Positions 9,191 through 20,622 of a stretch of 64,000 bases of DNA are shown here, one piece after another. The DNA is from Ascochyta rabiei. Lineage: Eukaryota; Ascomycota; Dothideomycetes; Pleosporales; Didymellaceae. The stretch spans positions 1,116,001 through 1,180,000 of the forward strand of contig NC_082415.1 of the NCBI RefSeq assembly GCF_004011695.2. Direction: 5' to 3'. The translations under genes and the position numbers were made by a program. Positions within the stretch are counted from its first letter, which is position 1; every line of letters starts with the position of its first letter. Under the pieces are notes generated by a model. It did not search any database, was not told where the DNA came from, and saw only the letters and a list, made by a program, of their open reading frames with translations.

Positions 9191-12111
9191 ATGGCGTCCA
9201 AGAGGAAGCATGCGGCCATGGAGCCCGAGGACGCGGAGCCCATCGACCCAGCCGATGAGCTGATGTTCTTGTGCTTGGGCGGCGGCAACGAGGTCGGCCG
9301 CTCCTGCCACATCCTCCAGTACAAGGGCAAGACAGTCATGGTGCGCACCCCCACATCTCCTGCCTGGCGTGCAAGCTGCTGACCCAACGTAGCTTGATGC
9401 CGGCATGCACCCTGCTTATGAAGGCCTGTCGGCCATGCCCTTCTACGACGACTTTGATCTCAGCACAGTAGACGTGCTCCTGATATCACAGTATGTATCC
9501 ACACCTGCCTTTGGTCCTAGCATCCAAGTGCGCGGGCCAGGCGTATCACTGCAGTCGTACATGCATGGGGGACTATGGGCGGCCAACCTCTTGTATATCA
9601 GAAACAATGGAATATCATTTGCATCATCCACTCCGACTCCGGTGATGTGCCTCCTCACCCTGGCCCGCATGTACATAGCAGCCTCGAACTTCCCTCCAGC
9701 CGACTGTCTCACCACGCACAACACCACAGGCTAACGCAACACCAGTTTCCACGTCGATCATGCAGCCTCGCTCCCCTACGTCCTGGCCAAGACAAACTTC
9801 AAGGGCCGAGTCTTCATGACGCACCCCACAAAGGCCATCTACAAATGGCTCATCCAGGACTCCGTACGTGTCGGCAACATGTCGAGCTCGTCAGAGACCA
9901 AGATCCAAATGTACACCGAACAGGACCATCTCAACACCTTCCCTATGATCGAATCTATCGACTTCTACACCACGCACACCGTCTCTGGCATCCGCATCAC
10001 CCCTTACCCCGCTGGACACGTACTGGGAGCAGCCATGTTTCTGATCGAGATCGCCGGCCTAAACATCCTGTTCACTGGTGACTACTCACGAGAAGACGAC
10101 CGACATTTAGTCTCTGCTTCTGTTCCGAAGGAGGTCAAGATTGACGTACTCATCACCGAGTCAACCTTTGGTATCTCCACACATACACCGCGCGTTGAGC
10201 GCGAGACCCAATTGATGAAGGCCATCACCGACATCCTGAACCGCGGCGGCAGAGCATTGCTCCCTGTATTCGCCCTTGGACGAGCTCAAGAGCTGTTGCT
10301 CATCCTCGACGAGTACTGGGGCAAGCATCCGCAGTACCAAAAGGTGCCCATCTATTACAACTCCAGTCTGGCCAGGAGATGTATGCAGGTCTACCAAACC
10401 TACGTGGGTGCCATGAACGACAACATCAAGCGCCTCACCAAGCAGCGATTCGCCGAGGCGGAAGCCGAGGGCGATGTAGGCCGCCGAGGAGCGTGGGATC
10501 TCCGCTTTGTGCGTTCGTTGAAGAACTTGGAGCGTTTCGACGACATGAGCGGATGTGTCATGTTGGCTTCGCCTGGTATGATGCAGTCTGGCACATCTCG
10601 TGAATTGCTCGAACGATGGGCACCAGATCCAAGGAACGGTGTCATCATCACCGGTTACTCGGTCGAAGGCACCATGGCCAAACAGATTGTTCACGAGCCT
10701 GAGCAGATTCCTGCAATCATGACACGAGCAGCAAACAACAGCCGCCGCGTGGGTCAGAGAGAGAACGAACAGATCATGATTCCCAGACGCTGCACCGTGC
10801 AAGAGTACAGTTTCGCCGCCCACGTCGACGGCAAGGAGAATATGGAATTCGTGCAGGAAGTCGCCGCGCCGGTAGTCGTAAGCCTCGACATTCACTTCTT
10901 CTTCGCTTGAAAAAGAGCGCGTCTCCCTGACCGTTATAGATCCTCGTCCACGGTGAAAAAGGCAACATGACACGTCTCAAGTCCAAACTTCTCGGCTTCA
11001 ACGCACACAAGGCAGTGCCTACCAAGATCTACTCGCCCGCCAACTGCGAAGAACTCCGGATTCCTTTCAAGACAGACAAGATTGCCAAAGTTGTCGGCTC
11101 GCTCGCTGCTATCCAGCCACCTTTACCTCGCTCGCTTAAAGCACCTGGTGAAGACGGTGAGTCCGAGCAAGTTGTTGAAGAAAACGAGAGCAACGCTCTC
11201 ATCAGCGGCGTCCTCATCCAGAACGACTTCAAGATCTCGCTCATGGCGCCTGAGGACCTTAAAGAATATGCTGGTCTCACAACGACAACCATCGTCTGCC
11301 GCCAACACCTTACACTGTCTGCTGCAGGTACTGAGCTTATTCGCTGGGCGCTCGAGGGCACCTTTGGCGCAATCAAAGAGACAGAGATCACCGACAAGGC
11401 AGTCGACGGCAAAGAGGTCAATGGTAACGGCATGAAAGAAGACGCTGACGAAGACATCAGCCGCACAAGCGTCCAATTCACCGTCATGGACTGCGTAAAC
11501 GTGCTCGTCCAGCCCGGCGGCCGCGTCGAGGTCTCCTGGGAAGGCAACGCGATCAACGACGGCATTGCCGACGCCGTCCTCGCCGTCCTCTTCACCGTCG
11601 AAAGCTCCCCAGCCGCCGTGCGCCGTAAGTGCCCACTCCATCCCTACCCCAACCCGCAGAGAGCTCACCAACCACAGAATCCTCCCGCCAACACGCTCAC
11701 TCCCACGCCCACCCGGAGAAACCCACCCCGCCCAAACACCACCCGCACGCCACATCCGATCCCTCGACCCGCCTCGCCCGCCTACTCCTCTTCCTCGAAG
11801 CCCAATTCGGCGAATCCGCAGTCTCGCCAATCGCGTACCCACGCTCCTCGCTCTCCAACCCCAACACCACTACCTCCTCCACCGACGACGAAAGCCACAC
11901 ACTCACCCTCTCCGCCGACGACAAATCGGAGCTCAAGCGCCTGCACAACCAGGGCATCCCTGTCCCCGGCATCGAAATCAAATTCGACCGCTTCGTTGCC
12001 CGCGTCTGGCTCGAGGATCTGGATGTCGAGTGTGCGAATAATGCGTTCCGCGCGAGGGTCAAGGCGGTTGTCGAGAGGGCCGTGGAGACGGTTAGTGGTT
12101 TGTGGAGGTAG
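9191..12111 (+). CDS. YSH1: Endoribonuclease YSH1 (CPSF-73 homologue)
   Basis: Metallo-beta-lactamase/beta-CASP nuclease that cleaves pre-mRNA before polyadenylation, in the nuclear cleavage and polyadenylation factor. Five exons: 9191-9340, 9393-9490, 9746-10877, 10940-11624 and 11678-12111; 832 residues, normal for fungal YSH1. Motif 1 GGGNEVGRS is in exon 1. The metal motif HFHVDH (residues 83-88) has its first His codon split by the 255-nt intron 2. Later motifs are [16 protein letters not shown], the beta-CASP block [20 protein letters not shown], and [28 protein letters not shown] spans intron 3. The C-terminal CTD ([15 protein letters not shown].. and the last exon) ends VSGLWR. All four introns have GT..AG ends. 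The last, 53 nt with donor GTAAGT, joins at a Gln codon. Confidence 0.95.
9491..9745 (+). other. Long YSH1 intron splitting the catalytic His codon
   Basis: Donor GTATGT, acceptor ACCAG, 255 nt, phase 2. Joining CA to T restores His of HFHVDH. Several times longer than the gene's other introns (52, 62 and 53 nt). It contains short open frames but nothing recognisable. Confidence 0.85.
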
Positions 12112-12442
12112 TGCAAGGATGGAAAGGAGAGAGGGAGAGGGACGGGGAATCGTGTTTGTTCCATGAGGAAGCTTTTTTTTGTGGGACTGTGTATGCTAGT
12201 TTGTCAGATTGTGCTGGGCGGTCATGGAAAAGGGGGATTGTCCAGTGATCTTTGAGTGGTTGTTTCGTGCGCTATCAACTTCTGTATTCTTCAACAACAC
12301 GTTCCCATCTCACGACATGTTTGCTAGAATTAGTCGTAGTCGAAGCAGTCTAGTGTCAACAAGATCCAATAACTTATCCGGGTATACCTCTAACCACTCA
12401 TCCAATCTAAAACTACCACGTCCAAGACTTTTTCTACTACGT
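12112..12442. other. Convergent 3' spacer between YSH1 and the alpha-amylase
   Basis: 331 bp tail-to-tail spacer holding both 3' UTRs. I see no gene in it. Confidence 0.5.
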
Positions 12443-14023
12443 CTACGCCTTACCGTAAATATCCGCATCAAACTCGGTAGGGAACCTCTCCCTCCCCTCC
12501 GCATCCGCCCTGACCCAAACCGCGAGACTCGTCCCCGGACACTTGAACAGCCCGTAACCATCCTGATCGATCTCGACCTCGCCCTGCTCCCAGCCCAGAA
12601 CGTCCGTCCACTTCTCACCAGCATGCATTTCGCCGACCGCCATCTTGATCGCGTCCGGGCCCTTGTTGCTCATGACGCATGCGAGACCGGCCTTCTTGTC
12701 CCAGGTGCCCCTGCGCACGAACCCAATGCAGTTTGCGTCGTCGAGGTAGTCGTCTTGCGCGCCGTAAGCGAACAGTTTACGTGCGAGGATCAGGTCGGCG
12801 AGTTTGCCGCCGCAGGAGGGGTCGGCGGCGTGCTCGCCCTTGAGTCCGTACAGGTCGCCGTAGAAGGGACAGGGGTAGCCTTCCTTGCGCAGCAGGATGA
12901 GGGAGTAAGCGATGGGCTTGAAGAAGCCCTCGACGGGGGTTTCCATGGTCTGGCCCGGTTGGGTGTCGTGGTTCGTTACGACCGTCACGGCGTTGACCGG
13001 GTTTAGCGACACGAGCGTGTTGTCGAAGACCTTCCTCAGATCGGCTTCTGGTGTTTTCGACAGCTGGGAGAAGTTGTTGAGTAGCGGCGAGTCGTAGAGC
13101 GAGAACTTGTGGTCCATTTCGGCGAGCCAGTCGCACAACAGTTTCGCATCGCCAGACCAGAATTCGCCGACGACGAACATGTCGCGCCCGCATTCGTCGC
13201 GCAGGTTGTCAACCCATTCGTTGGTAAAGCGCTCGGAGAAGTGCTGGACGGCGTCGAGGCGTAATCCCTTGAGACCGAGTTCCTTGGTGATCCAGACTCC
13301 CCAGTTCTTGACGTCGGCCTGAACCTCAGGGTGGGAGTAATCAATGTCGGCAAACATCATGTAGTCGGCATTGCCGCTTTCCGAGTCAACACTTTGCGAC
13401 CACCCCTTGTTTTCGCCAACAATTTTATAGACTGCTTTCTTCTCGTTGGCTTGGTTGTAGTCTGTACCGCTGAAGTGCTCCCAGTGATATTTCTGTGCTG
13501 AGTACTGGTCACCTCGCCCAGGGAAGTCGAAGCCTAGCCAACCCTCGATTTCATAGGGCTCAGATGCCTCCTTGTTGCGGTCGTCGTTGTCGACCTCGAC
13601 GGCGCGGCACTTCTCCGTCTTGTCGGCACCAGCCTTGTGGTTGAGGACAGCATCCCAGAAGAGGCCTATCCCATTCTCTTTTGCGACTTTGGAGAGCTCA
13701 ACCAAGTCTTCCTTGGGACCCCATTTTGTGCTCTTTTGGCCCTTCTGGTCAAACTCGCCCAGGTCGTACAGGTCGTAGATGTCGTAGCCATTGCCCTCGG
13801 GTGAAGCAGCTTTGCAGCCCGGAGGAAGCCAGATGTTGTCGACACCAACTGCTTTCAGCTTGGGCACCTCGGCGATAAGGCGCTTCCAGTGCTTTTGATC
13901 AGCAGGAACATTCCATTCAAACCCCTGGAAGAGGGTGTGGTTGTCTGGTGTAGGCTGTTGCTCTGTCTGTTGTTAGCCTTGCAAGTAGTACGTAGTAGAT
14001 TGATACGTACCGTCGGAAGCCAT
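12443..14023 (-). CDS. Intracellular GH13 alpha-amylase (bacterial-type, GH13_5-like)
   Basis: Hydrolyses alpha-1,4-glucan. Two exons: a 13-nt first exon (14023-14011, MASD) and 13962-12443, with a 48-nt intron; 510 residues. The start reads MASDEQQPTPDNHTLFQGFEW, with no signal peptide, so a cytosolic enzyme is inferred. The (beta/alpha)8 motifs are visible: DAVLNHKAG (region I), GLRLDAVQH with nucleophile Asp241, FVVGEFW with acid Glu271, and VTNHDTQPG with Asp337. The long B domain (EIEGWLGFDFPGRGDQYS) is like Bacillus liquefying amylases and fungal intracellular enzymes of the AMY1/AmyD type. In Histoplasma, AMY1 supports cell-wall alpha-1,3-glucan synthesis; a similar role here is only a suggestion. 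Confidence 0.92.
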
Positions 14024-14756
14024 GTTTGACATATAACGACCGGGTGTGATTGTTAGCAAAGTAGAATGTTCAATTTCAGTCGTGAGGAACGCGATCACCG
14101 CCAGTACATGAGAAGAGCACATAGTAGCAAGCACAATGGTTCATATTTATGTCAACCCATAGCCTGAACAGTAGTCTACAAAATCCCTGCATTCGTAACA
14201 GGTTTGTCTACCGTGTTTCTTGCAGGCAGAGCCGCCAAAGCAGGTCAAGGCTGCCGCTTTGCGTGGCATTTCGCGGTCTGGATCTCCTAGGTCAAGCGTA
14301 GCGCAACAAAAAACCGTCCTCTGACGTCAGGCCGCAGGAGGCATAAACCACCCGTTACGGGATGCGCCGACCGTTGGAGGAAGAAGATTGAGAAGAGTAT
14401 AACATGGAAGTTGCCTGTGCGTTACACAAGCAGGTGAGAGAATGAGAGATGTGATGCTCGACCCTGGAGTGGCCATGTAAGCTAGTATCAATGCGGTTAG
14501 ACTCAAGCAGGTCGTGACATCGCCGTCTGCAACACTGCAAGCACAAGACCGTTGACATCCAAACCTATTCACCTTCTCAAACTAAGCTCCGGGCTCTAGA
14601 TGTGTATCCTGGAGAATTCACTAGCACCTGAGATCGCGTTTTAGCAGCTATAAGCTTTGGACGTGAAACTCATATTACTCAGCTCCACTCAGTGCACCAC
14701 GGTACCTTCATCTTAGAGACACTTGAGCGCAGCGCGTGACAGTGCTCGCTTACTAT
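14024..14756. promoter_or_regulatory. Divergent spacer between the alpha-amylase and the OGFr-domain gene
   Basis: 733 bp separating divergent starts. No recognisable gene or repeat. Confidence 0.4.
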
Positions 14757-15710
14757 ATGAGAGCAAGCACACTCATTTTCACTATCTCTTCGCGAACGTC
14801 TGCCTTTGCATTTACCAAGCACATGTCAGCAAGCAAACGCCTGAAGCTATCCAACATGGCACCATCAAAGCTATCCAGTGGTTCAGCCATCATCCGTTTC
14901 TACGACCCAGACATCCAGGCTAAAGATGCTCTTGGTCGTACACAAGAGCAGATATTGGCTTGGGACGATAACCACCTTGAGAACAGCCACAACTACATCC
15001 AGATGCTCTTCCCGCTTCCCGAGGGCTCGCCATTCAACTACGAGGCGCCTGTCATTGATCTCGATACCATGAAGGCGTTCCGTTCGAATGGCGAGCTCAG
15101 GAAGCGTTTGCGCAGGAGCTTTGAGCGTATTCTCACCTTCTATGGCTTCACTACATCGGTTCACCCTGAGGTTGCGAGCGAGGACCAAAAGGATGCAGAC
15201 AGGGTGGGGAGACAAGAGGATACAACCACCGAGACGACATCGAAAAATGCCACAGCCACAGTCGGATCAGCCAACGAAGATAGCCAGACTGCTCAAGCCT
15301 CGCCAGCTGAAGGCGCTCCTGCACACGACACAACGACCTCAACAACACCTACAGAAACACCATCAGTCGAAGCCTCAGCCCCTTCAGAAGTCTCCTCATT
15401 CAGCTACCACGTAGTTCGCGGCCCCAACTGGCGTAAAGCTTCTCGCAACTGGTGCGGCCGTTTCAACCACAACCACCTGCGGATCACGCGCATTCTGCGC
15501 TGTCTCCGCGTGCTTGGTCTGCAGGCCGAGTGCGACGCCTTCTTCGCTGCGCTCAAGCGCGTGTACAACGACTCAGCTGTTTCGATCGGTGCCCGCACAA
15601 TGGAGTTCTGGACCCGTGCTGTGCAGCGCCCTCTGTACATTGCACCTGATGACGACGAGATCGAGTGGCTCAAGACGTGGGAAGCGGGGCAGCAGAAAGA
15701 GCAGATGTAG
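14757..15710 (+). CDS. OGFr-domain protein (opioid growth factor receptor conserved domain)
   Basis: Single-exon gene with the domain that defines OGFr-like proteins; its molecular role in fungi is unknown and no opioid function is implied. The domain starts with AIIRFYDPDIQAKDALGRT, runs through the hallmark HSHDYIQWLFP-like segment (here NSHNYIQMLFPLPEGSPFN), then a basic helix (ELRKRLRRSFERILTFYGF). A Ser/Thr/Glu-rich linker of about 80 residues follows, and then a second conserved block, RNWCGRFNHNHLRITRILRCLRVLGL. The first in-frame ATG is at 14757. ATGs at 14823 and 14856 are alternatives, and 14856 has the best context (A at -3, G at +4), so the first 33 residues may be 5' UTR. It ends 277 bp before the convergent B15-like gene. 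Confidence 0.8.
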   Translation: MRASTLIFTISSRTSAFAFTKHMSASKRLKLSNMAPSKLSSGSAIIRFYDPDIQAKDALGRTQEQILAWDDNHLENSHNYIQMLFPLPEGSPFNYEAPVIDLDTMKAFRSNGELRKRLRRSFERILTFYGFTTSVHPEVASEDQKDADRVGRQEDTTTETTSKNATATVGSANEDSQTAQASPAEGAPAHDTTTSTTPTETPSVEASAPSEVSSFSYHVVRGPNWRKASRNWCGRFNHNHLRITRILRCLRVLGLQAECDAFFAALKRVYNDSAVSIGARTMEFWTRAVQRPLYIAPDDDEIEWLKTWEAGQQKEQM

Positions 15711-15986
15711 TGCGGGTGTATCTGTAGACGGGAGTAGGATAAGGAATGGGAGGGAAGGTATCGTTACAAAAAAGAATGGCTCGAAGGCGTCCAGTGGGGA
15801 ACTAGTGATCGTGTCTGGACAGTGGCCGTCATAGAGCGATGCAAGTTTCGTAGAACCTTTTACTCGACACTGAAGCAAAGAAAACAATCATTCGCCCGGA
15901 TGGCAAAACTATGGCCCAATCATCCTGCATTTCCATGTGATATATACACACCAACACTCTTTCCCTTCTCATCACCATTCCCCTTT

Positions 15987-16482
15987 CTAAAACTCAGAGA
16001 TAGTATCACCCCTCCTCTTGCCGCGCATGTCCCACTTGCCCTGCTCCATATTAGCCCGAATCCTCTTCCCCACAGCCATCGGGCCACTCACCTCAGTCAT
16101 GTAGCCAAAGTATCCCAGCGTCGCGGGAACAACGATGACGTATGCGATGTTGATAAGTGCGGTGCGCTTTGTCCAGCGGAAGTACTTGTGACGGTTCACA
16201 GTCATGTCTAGCAGTCCGTTAGCGCTGCTGTGTTGCTCCTTCGCTGCTGGCTCCTCCACGGCTCCCCTCGACATTTCAATGCCCCTTTCTCATGTCCAGG
16301 CTACGTTGAAGGTGTCGGAAGGAGTGCGGAGTGACGCGGGCGTGCGGCGGACGTACTGTTCCATTTTATGATCGCGGGATCCTTGTGAAGGGCTGTTCTT
16401 GCTGTTAGCCATTGCTCGCCATTGCGTGGTGGGTACGCGGTGTTTGGAAAGGGGACTGCTTGCCTTCGTGTCCGCCTGCCAT
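15987..16482 (-). CDS. NADH:ubiquinone oxidoreductase (complex I) B15/NDUFB4-like subunit
   Basis: Small accessory subunit of mitochondrial complex I. Four exons on the minus strand: 16482-16464, 16392-16357, 16207-16092 and 16040-15987; 74 residues. Assembled protein: MAGGHEALHKDPAIIKWNNM, then NRHKYFRWTKRTALINI, one membrane helix (AYVIVVPATLGYFGYM), and TEGKWDMRGKRRGDTISEF. The HKYFRWT core and the GKWDMRGKRRGD tail are typical of fungal B15-like proteins. Intron 1 (16393-16463) has a GC donor (AAG|GCAAGC) and gives the expected N-terminus. Intron 3 (16041-16091, GTGAGT..GAGCAG) is 51 nt without a stop, so the unspliced frame would add 17 residues. The alternative donor GTACCC for intron 1 would give a longer N-terminus. 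Confidence 0.82.
16393..16463 (-). other. Candidate GC-AG intron in the B15-like gene
   Basis: Donor GAAG|GCAAGC, acceptor AACAG, 71 nt, with a GCTAAC branch-like site. Splicing yields MAGGHEALHKDP. The competing GT donor 44 nt from the acceptor (GTACCC) also keeps frame but gives an untypical N-terminus. Confidence 0.6.
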
Positions 16483-17115
16483 TTTGAAGGTTGTGGGGGG
16501 TGCAGGGCGCGGCTTGCGGATTGTGACGGGGGTGTGGTGGGCGCGGGTGTTGGTGAGGTGAAGCTGTGATGTCGGCGCGGAGGTGCTGGGCTTGGCATGT
16601 CAGCCTTGCGGTTGTGGATGGAGCTGTGGGTATGCAGACCGCAACCGAACTAACTACAACATCATCACTCGGTTTGGACTCTAGTGGCGGGATGAGCTCA
16701 TGATCGCAGGATCAGTATAATGCCCGTCTTTGCTGTAGCTGCACTGCTGTTTCGCTCTTATGTCAATGTCCCGTTGGTGACTTTGCCCATCGTAGCAGAC
16801 GTCAGGTTTGTAAAACTGCATGGCGGTCGCATCAATATATCTCCATAAAGCAATTCTATGGGACCCGCGACACCAACATGCTGTTGAACGGTGCCCTTTC
16901 GCGTCAGGTGCTCGTTTTGAGGTGCAGGCCGGAGTTTGCGAGAGCCGCGGTACAGTGAGTTGTTCCTCCGCGACGTCGCCGACGAGACCGGCCCTTCTTG
17001 CTCTAAGGATCGATAAATAAATTGACACGACGCCTCAGCGTGCATCAACGCTTCCAACACCAGCCTCGAAATAACTTCTATTGAACCGGCTCTCTCTCAG
17101 TGTTGCACGGTAATT
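16483..17115. promoter_or_regulatory. Divergent spacer between the B15-like gene and the GST
   Basis: 633 bp between divergent starts. No gene or tandem repeat seen. Confidence 0.4.
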
Positions 17116-18038
17116 ATGTCGAACCAACAAGGCGCAAAGATCACAGTCTATTGGTAGGTTGCACGTGAAACTCGCCATACTTCACAACCACCGGTTGCAT
17201 CCAGGGGTTCTGCCAACCACAATACCCAAGTACGAGCTAATTGAATGGACCAGGCTCGAGAAGTCTCGCGCCCAGCGAGTCATCTGGCTCCTCGAAGAGC
17301 TCAAGCTTGAATATGACATCCAGGTTTTCAAGCGCGACAAAGACGGCCGCGCAGGCCCAGAACTGAAGAAATTCCACCCTCTCGGACGCTCGCCCATAAT
17401 TGGAATCACGCCTGCCGGGTCTGAGAAAGAGGTAGACAGGACCACTTCTACCGTTCCTCCTTACCTGCTAACTCGCGCAGATCATCGTCACGGAAAGCGA
17501 AGCAATCCTCGACTACGTCTGCGACCACTTCGGCCCGCAGCTAGTCCCGCGCCGCTACCCCGAAGGCCAGGAGGGCGTTCTGGGCGCAGAGACCGAGTCG
17601 TGGATGCGGCACAAGTTCCTGATGGGGTACGCCGAAGGTTCATTCCTGACCCCGCTGCTGGTCAGCCTGATCACAGCGGGCATCAGAAGCGCCCCAGTGC
17701 CCTTCTTCCTGCGTCCCATCACCAACGGCATTGCCAACAAAGTCGACAGCTCGTACACCAACCCGGAGATGACGAACCACCTCGACTTTTTGGAAGGCTA
17801 CTTGAAGTCCAGCCCGAGCCAGGGCGAGTTCTTCTGCTCCGATAGCCTGACGGCGGCGGATATCATGCTGCATTTTGCGCTCGAGGGCGCCGTCAAGAGG
17901 AAGGCGCTTAGTGAGCAGAGCTACCCCACGCTGTACAAATACGTCAGGAGGCTGCAGGAGACGGCCAGCTACAAGGCTGCGGGCAACAGTGTGGAGAAGG
18001 CGAGTGGGGAGAAGTATGTTCCCTTCTCTGAGGCTTGA
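17116..18038 (+). CDS. Glutathione S-transferase (GTT1-like)
   Basis: Conjugates or reduces electrophiles and peroxides using glutathione. Three exons: 17116-17153, 17254-17431 and 17481-18038; introns of 100 and 49 nt; 257 residues. The N-terminal thioredoxin-fold domain reads ITVYWLEKSRAQRVIWLLEE across intron 1, with FHPLGRSPIIGI and the glutathione-binding ESEAILDYVC just after intron 2. The alpha-helical C-terminal domain carries YFLPF-type hydrophobic helices, the SDSLTAADIMLHF N-capping motif, and YPTLYKYVRRLQE. This order and sequence fit fungal GTT1-type GSTs. The start ATG gives MSNQQGAKITVYW; no targeting signal is seen, although yeast Gtt1 is membrane-associated. Confidence 0.9.
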
Positions 18039-18855
18039 GGGATGCTGTTCTTCTGAGGCGTTCAAGAGGCTCGTTTACAGGAAATGGACATGGATATGAA
18101 TGTACCTGTCGTGCCCGCGATCAGATGTGAATATCTGCAGGTCTGCATTACTTAAACTCGGTGCAAGCGCGACAATAACTTGTATTCGTCTCACCATAAT
18201 CTATGCGTATAATAACATCTGGTCTGTTCTAATTGGTCAGATGTCAGTCCCCATGGTGTCTGTTGTAATACCAACACCGCTCTACCGATTGGCGCTCTTA
18301 TTACCCAGGACCGTTCTACAACACGAAGACCCCAACTGCTACCAACACCAGTCAAGCTCAAAACATGGGAGCGTCCAAATCTTTGGCATGATCTGCGCAG
18401 TCGTTTTGTGTAAAGTTAGAAGAGATTGTAGGCATCTTGTCCAATTTTGGTTTTACAAAGACCAGACAGGCGCGCCTTGACTGCCTTCGGAAATCTGGGG
18501 TCCGCGTACCGGAGATGGGCGACATTACCAGTAAAGACTTAGCATCGAACTGTATCCGCATGCCTATAATTGATTTCATCGCGCATGCATGCTGTGTCAT
18601 TAAGAGCTCCGTCTATTGTGCAGCTAATCTCATCAAACCGTACTGTTACAAGTGCCCCTTCTGGGTCGCTGAACGTACAAGTAGCTAAACGGCAAACAAA
18701 ACGCAAACACATGAACAGAAAATGGGAATAATATCCATGCCAGCCATATGCAAAAAAGAAAGACTTTTTCCGTGCACTACAAAGTCTCCCTTTCGAGGCC
18801 CAATGTCGTGGCTGTCCTGGTATCAACGCTCCACCACCTCTTCTCGCTCGACCAC
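18039..18855. other. Convergent spacer between the GST and the phosphate carrier
   Basis: 817 bp. The short frames do not resemble proteins. Nothing recognised apart from the two 3' UTRs. Confidence 0.5.
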
Positions 18856-20080
18856 TTAGTTGGTCTTGGAGATCTCGACTCCTCCGGTAGCACCAAGCAC
18901 CTTCTTGATGTCGCCTTGAGAAAACTGTTAGCGCTGCTGGTTGTGCGAAGAGTGTTGTTGTTGTTGAAGACTTACCGTAGATGGCGAACTGACCAGCGGT
19001 CAGGGTACCGACCATGAAGAGACGGGCACCGATACCGCTGTAAGAGCCACGGAGGCCGAGCTCCTTGGCAATCTTGATCAGACGGCTGGTGGTGCCCTCA
19101 CCGGGCTCGCCCTTGGTCTTGTTGATCTTGGACAGCATGGTGTCAGCGGGCTGGGAGATGATGGCGGCGGCGAAACCGGCGATGAGACCGGAGGCCAGGT
19201 TGTAGACGGTCTGCATGCCGTCGGAGGTCTTGGTCTTGTCGACAAAGGTGTAGATGGCCTCGTTGACCTTCTCGAAGACGACGAACTTGGCGCAGGTGTA
19301 GGGGATCCTTTTCACGTGTCAGCTGGAGGAGGTGGACAGAGGTTGTGGGCACGTACTGCTTGAACAGGATGGGACCAAAGCCAGAGTAGAAAGCACCGAC
19401 ACCCTCAGTGCTGAGGATCTTGCTGAAGCCACCGATCAGACCGTTGGCGAACTTGGGGTCGGAAACGAGACGGATACGGGTGGCCTCGAGAGGGCAGAGA
19501 GCAATGTCAGCGATGAACTCGGCGCAGGCGGCGGAGGCAAGGTAGACGCCAGTGCGGTTGTTGGAGGCAGCCTCGTAGCCAATGGTGTTGATGGCCTGCT
19601 GCTTGAAGAACTCGTATCCTCCGAACTTGAAGGCACCCTGGAGGAAGTAACCGGCGGCGGTGGGACCGAAGCCAGTCCAGACGGCGCCAGCACCCTCGTT
19701 GGCGATGACCTTGCGGAAGCCACCGATCAGGCCGCTGTTGTAGGTGACGGGGTCAAGCTGGATGCGGGTCTTGACGCTGCGAAGCTGTTAGCGGTCTGGT
19801 GCCCTTTCGTGTGATGGGGGCACGGCTGTCGCGCCGGCCGAGAAAACGGAGCAGCAGCCATTGGCGCGCATCAACGCCATGCAGTGCTAGGGAAAACGTA
19901 CACATCGACGGGGGTAAGGGCACCGTGAGTGACGGAGCAGCAGACGGCACCGGCGAAAGCGAAGCGCGCGTACAGCGCAGCGCCCGTAGGGGCAGTCGGG
20001 TCGCTGTGGGCAGCGATCTGGGCCTTGGCGGCGTCGATCTTGCTGGAGCCGGTGGCAGTGGGGGGAGGAGCGGTGGACAT
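18856..20080 (-). CDS. MIR1: Mitochondrial phosphate carrier (MIR1/PIC)
   Basis: SLC25-family inner-membrane carrier importing phosphate into the matrix with protons. Four exons on the minus strand: 20080-19902, 19776-19357, 19307-18976 and 18914-18856; introns of 125, 49 and 61 nt; 329 residues. The three carrier repeats show their signatures: [14 protein letters not shown] (across intron 1), [10 protein letters not shown], and [13 protein letters not shown], where the third lacks the usual final charged pattern, as is normal for phosphate carriers. The block [22 protein letters not shown], which spans intron 2, is diagnostic for PIC. N-terminus [22 protein letters not shown]-terminus GGVEISKTN. 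All intron phases match the protein alignment expected for the family. Confidence 0.94.
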
Positions 20081-20622
20081 GGTGGCGTGCGATGGAACAG
20101 ACGACAAAGGGTGGAGTGGAGAGAGGGTTGGTGTTGGAGTTGAAGGTCAGGATTTTCTGGATAGGAACGATGAAGCCGCCGGCCGTGCTTGGCATTGCGA
20201 CTCTCCGTTCAATCCCGAACTCCTACCTGCCGGCACCCTATCACGTCACTTCACATTAGGGCGTGCGCGCTCAACAAACAACAAACATCCTTCATCGCCC
20301 AACCTGATAGACTGCCTCTGCCCGCCCGTTGCCCGGCTTTGACGCTGTTCAATTCCTCCGTACCATCTACTGACCTCGCCCATCATGGAGACACCCACCA
20401 CCACACACCAGCAGCACTCCGCGTCGACGACGCCGACTGTAGCAGATGCACCTACACAAACAACCACATGCCACGGACCTTCGGTACGCTCGTGGTGCAA
20501 AAATGTCTGATACTACGGCGCCAGCCAATCTGAGAGCGCTCACGCTTTCATCCAGCTGTTCTGCACTACCAAAGACTGAAACAAAGTCTGAGTGAAATCG
20601 CTCATTTGAATAGTCAGGGTCT
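20081..20622. other. Spacer between the phosphate carrier and the coiled-coil gene
   Basis: 542 bp with the carrier promoter and the 3' flank of the next minus-strand gene. It contains GAGAGCGCTCACGCTTTC at 20532, a motif repeated at 22731 and 23918. No gene seen. Confidence 0.5.
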
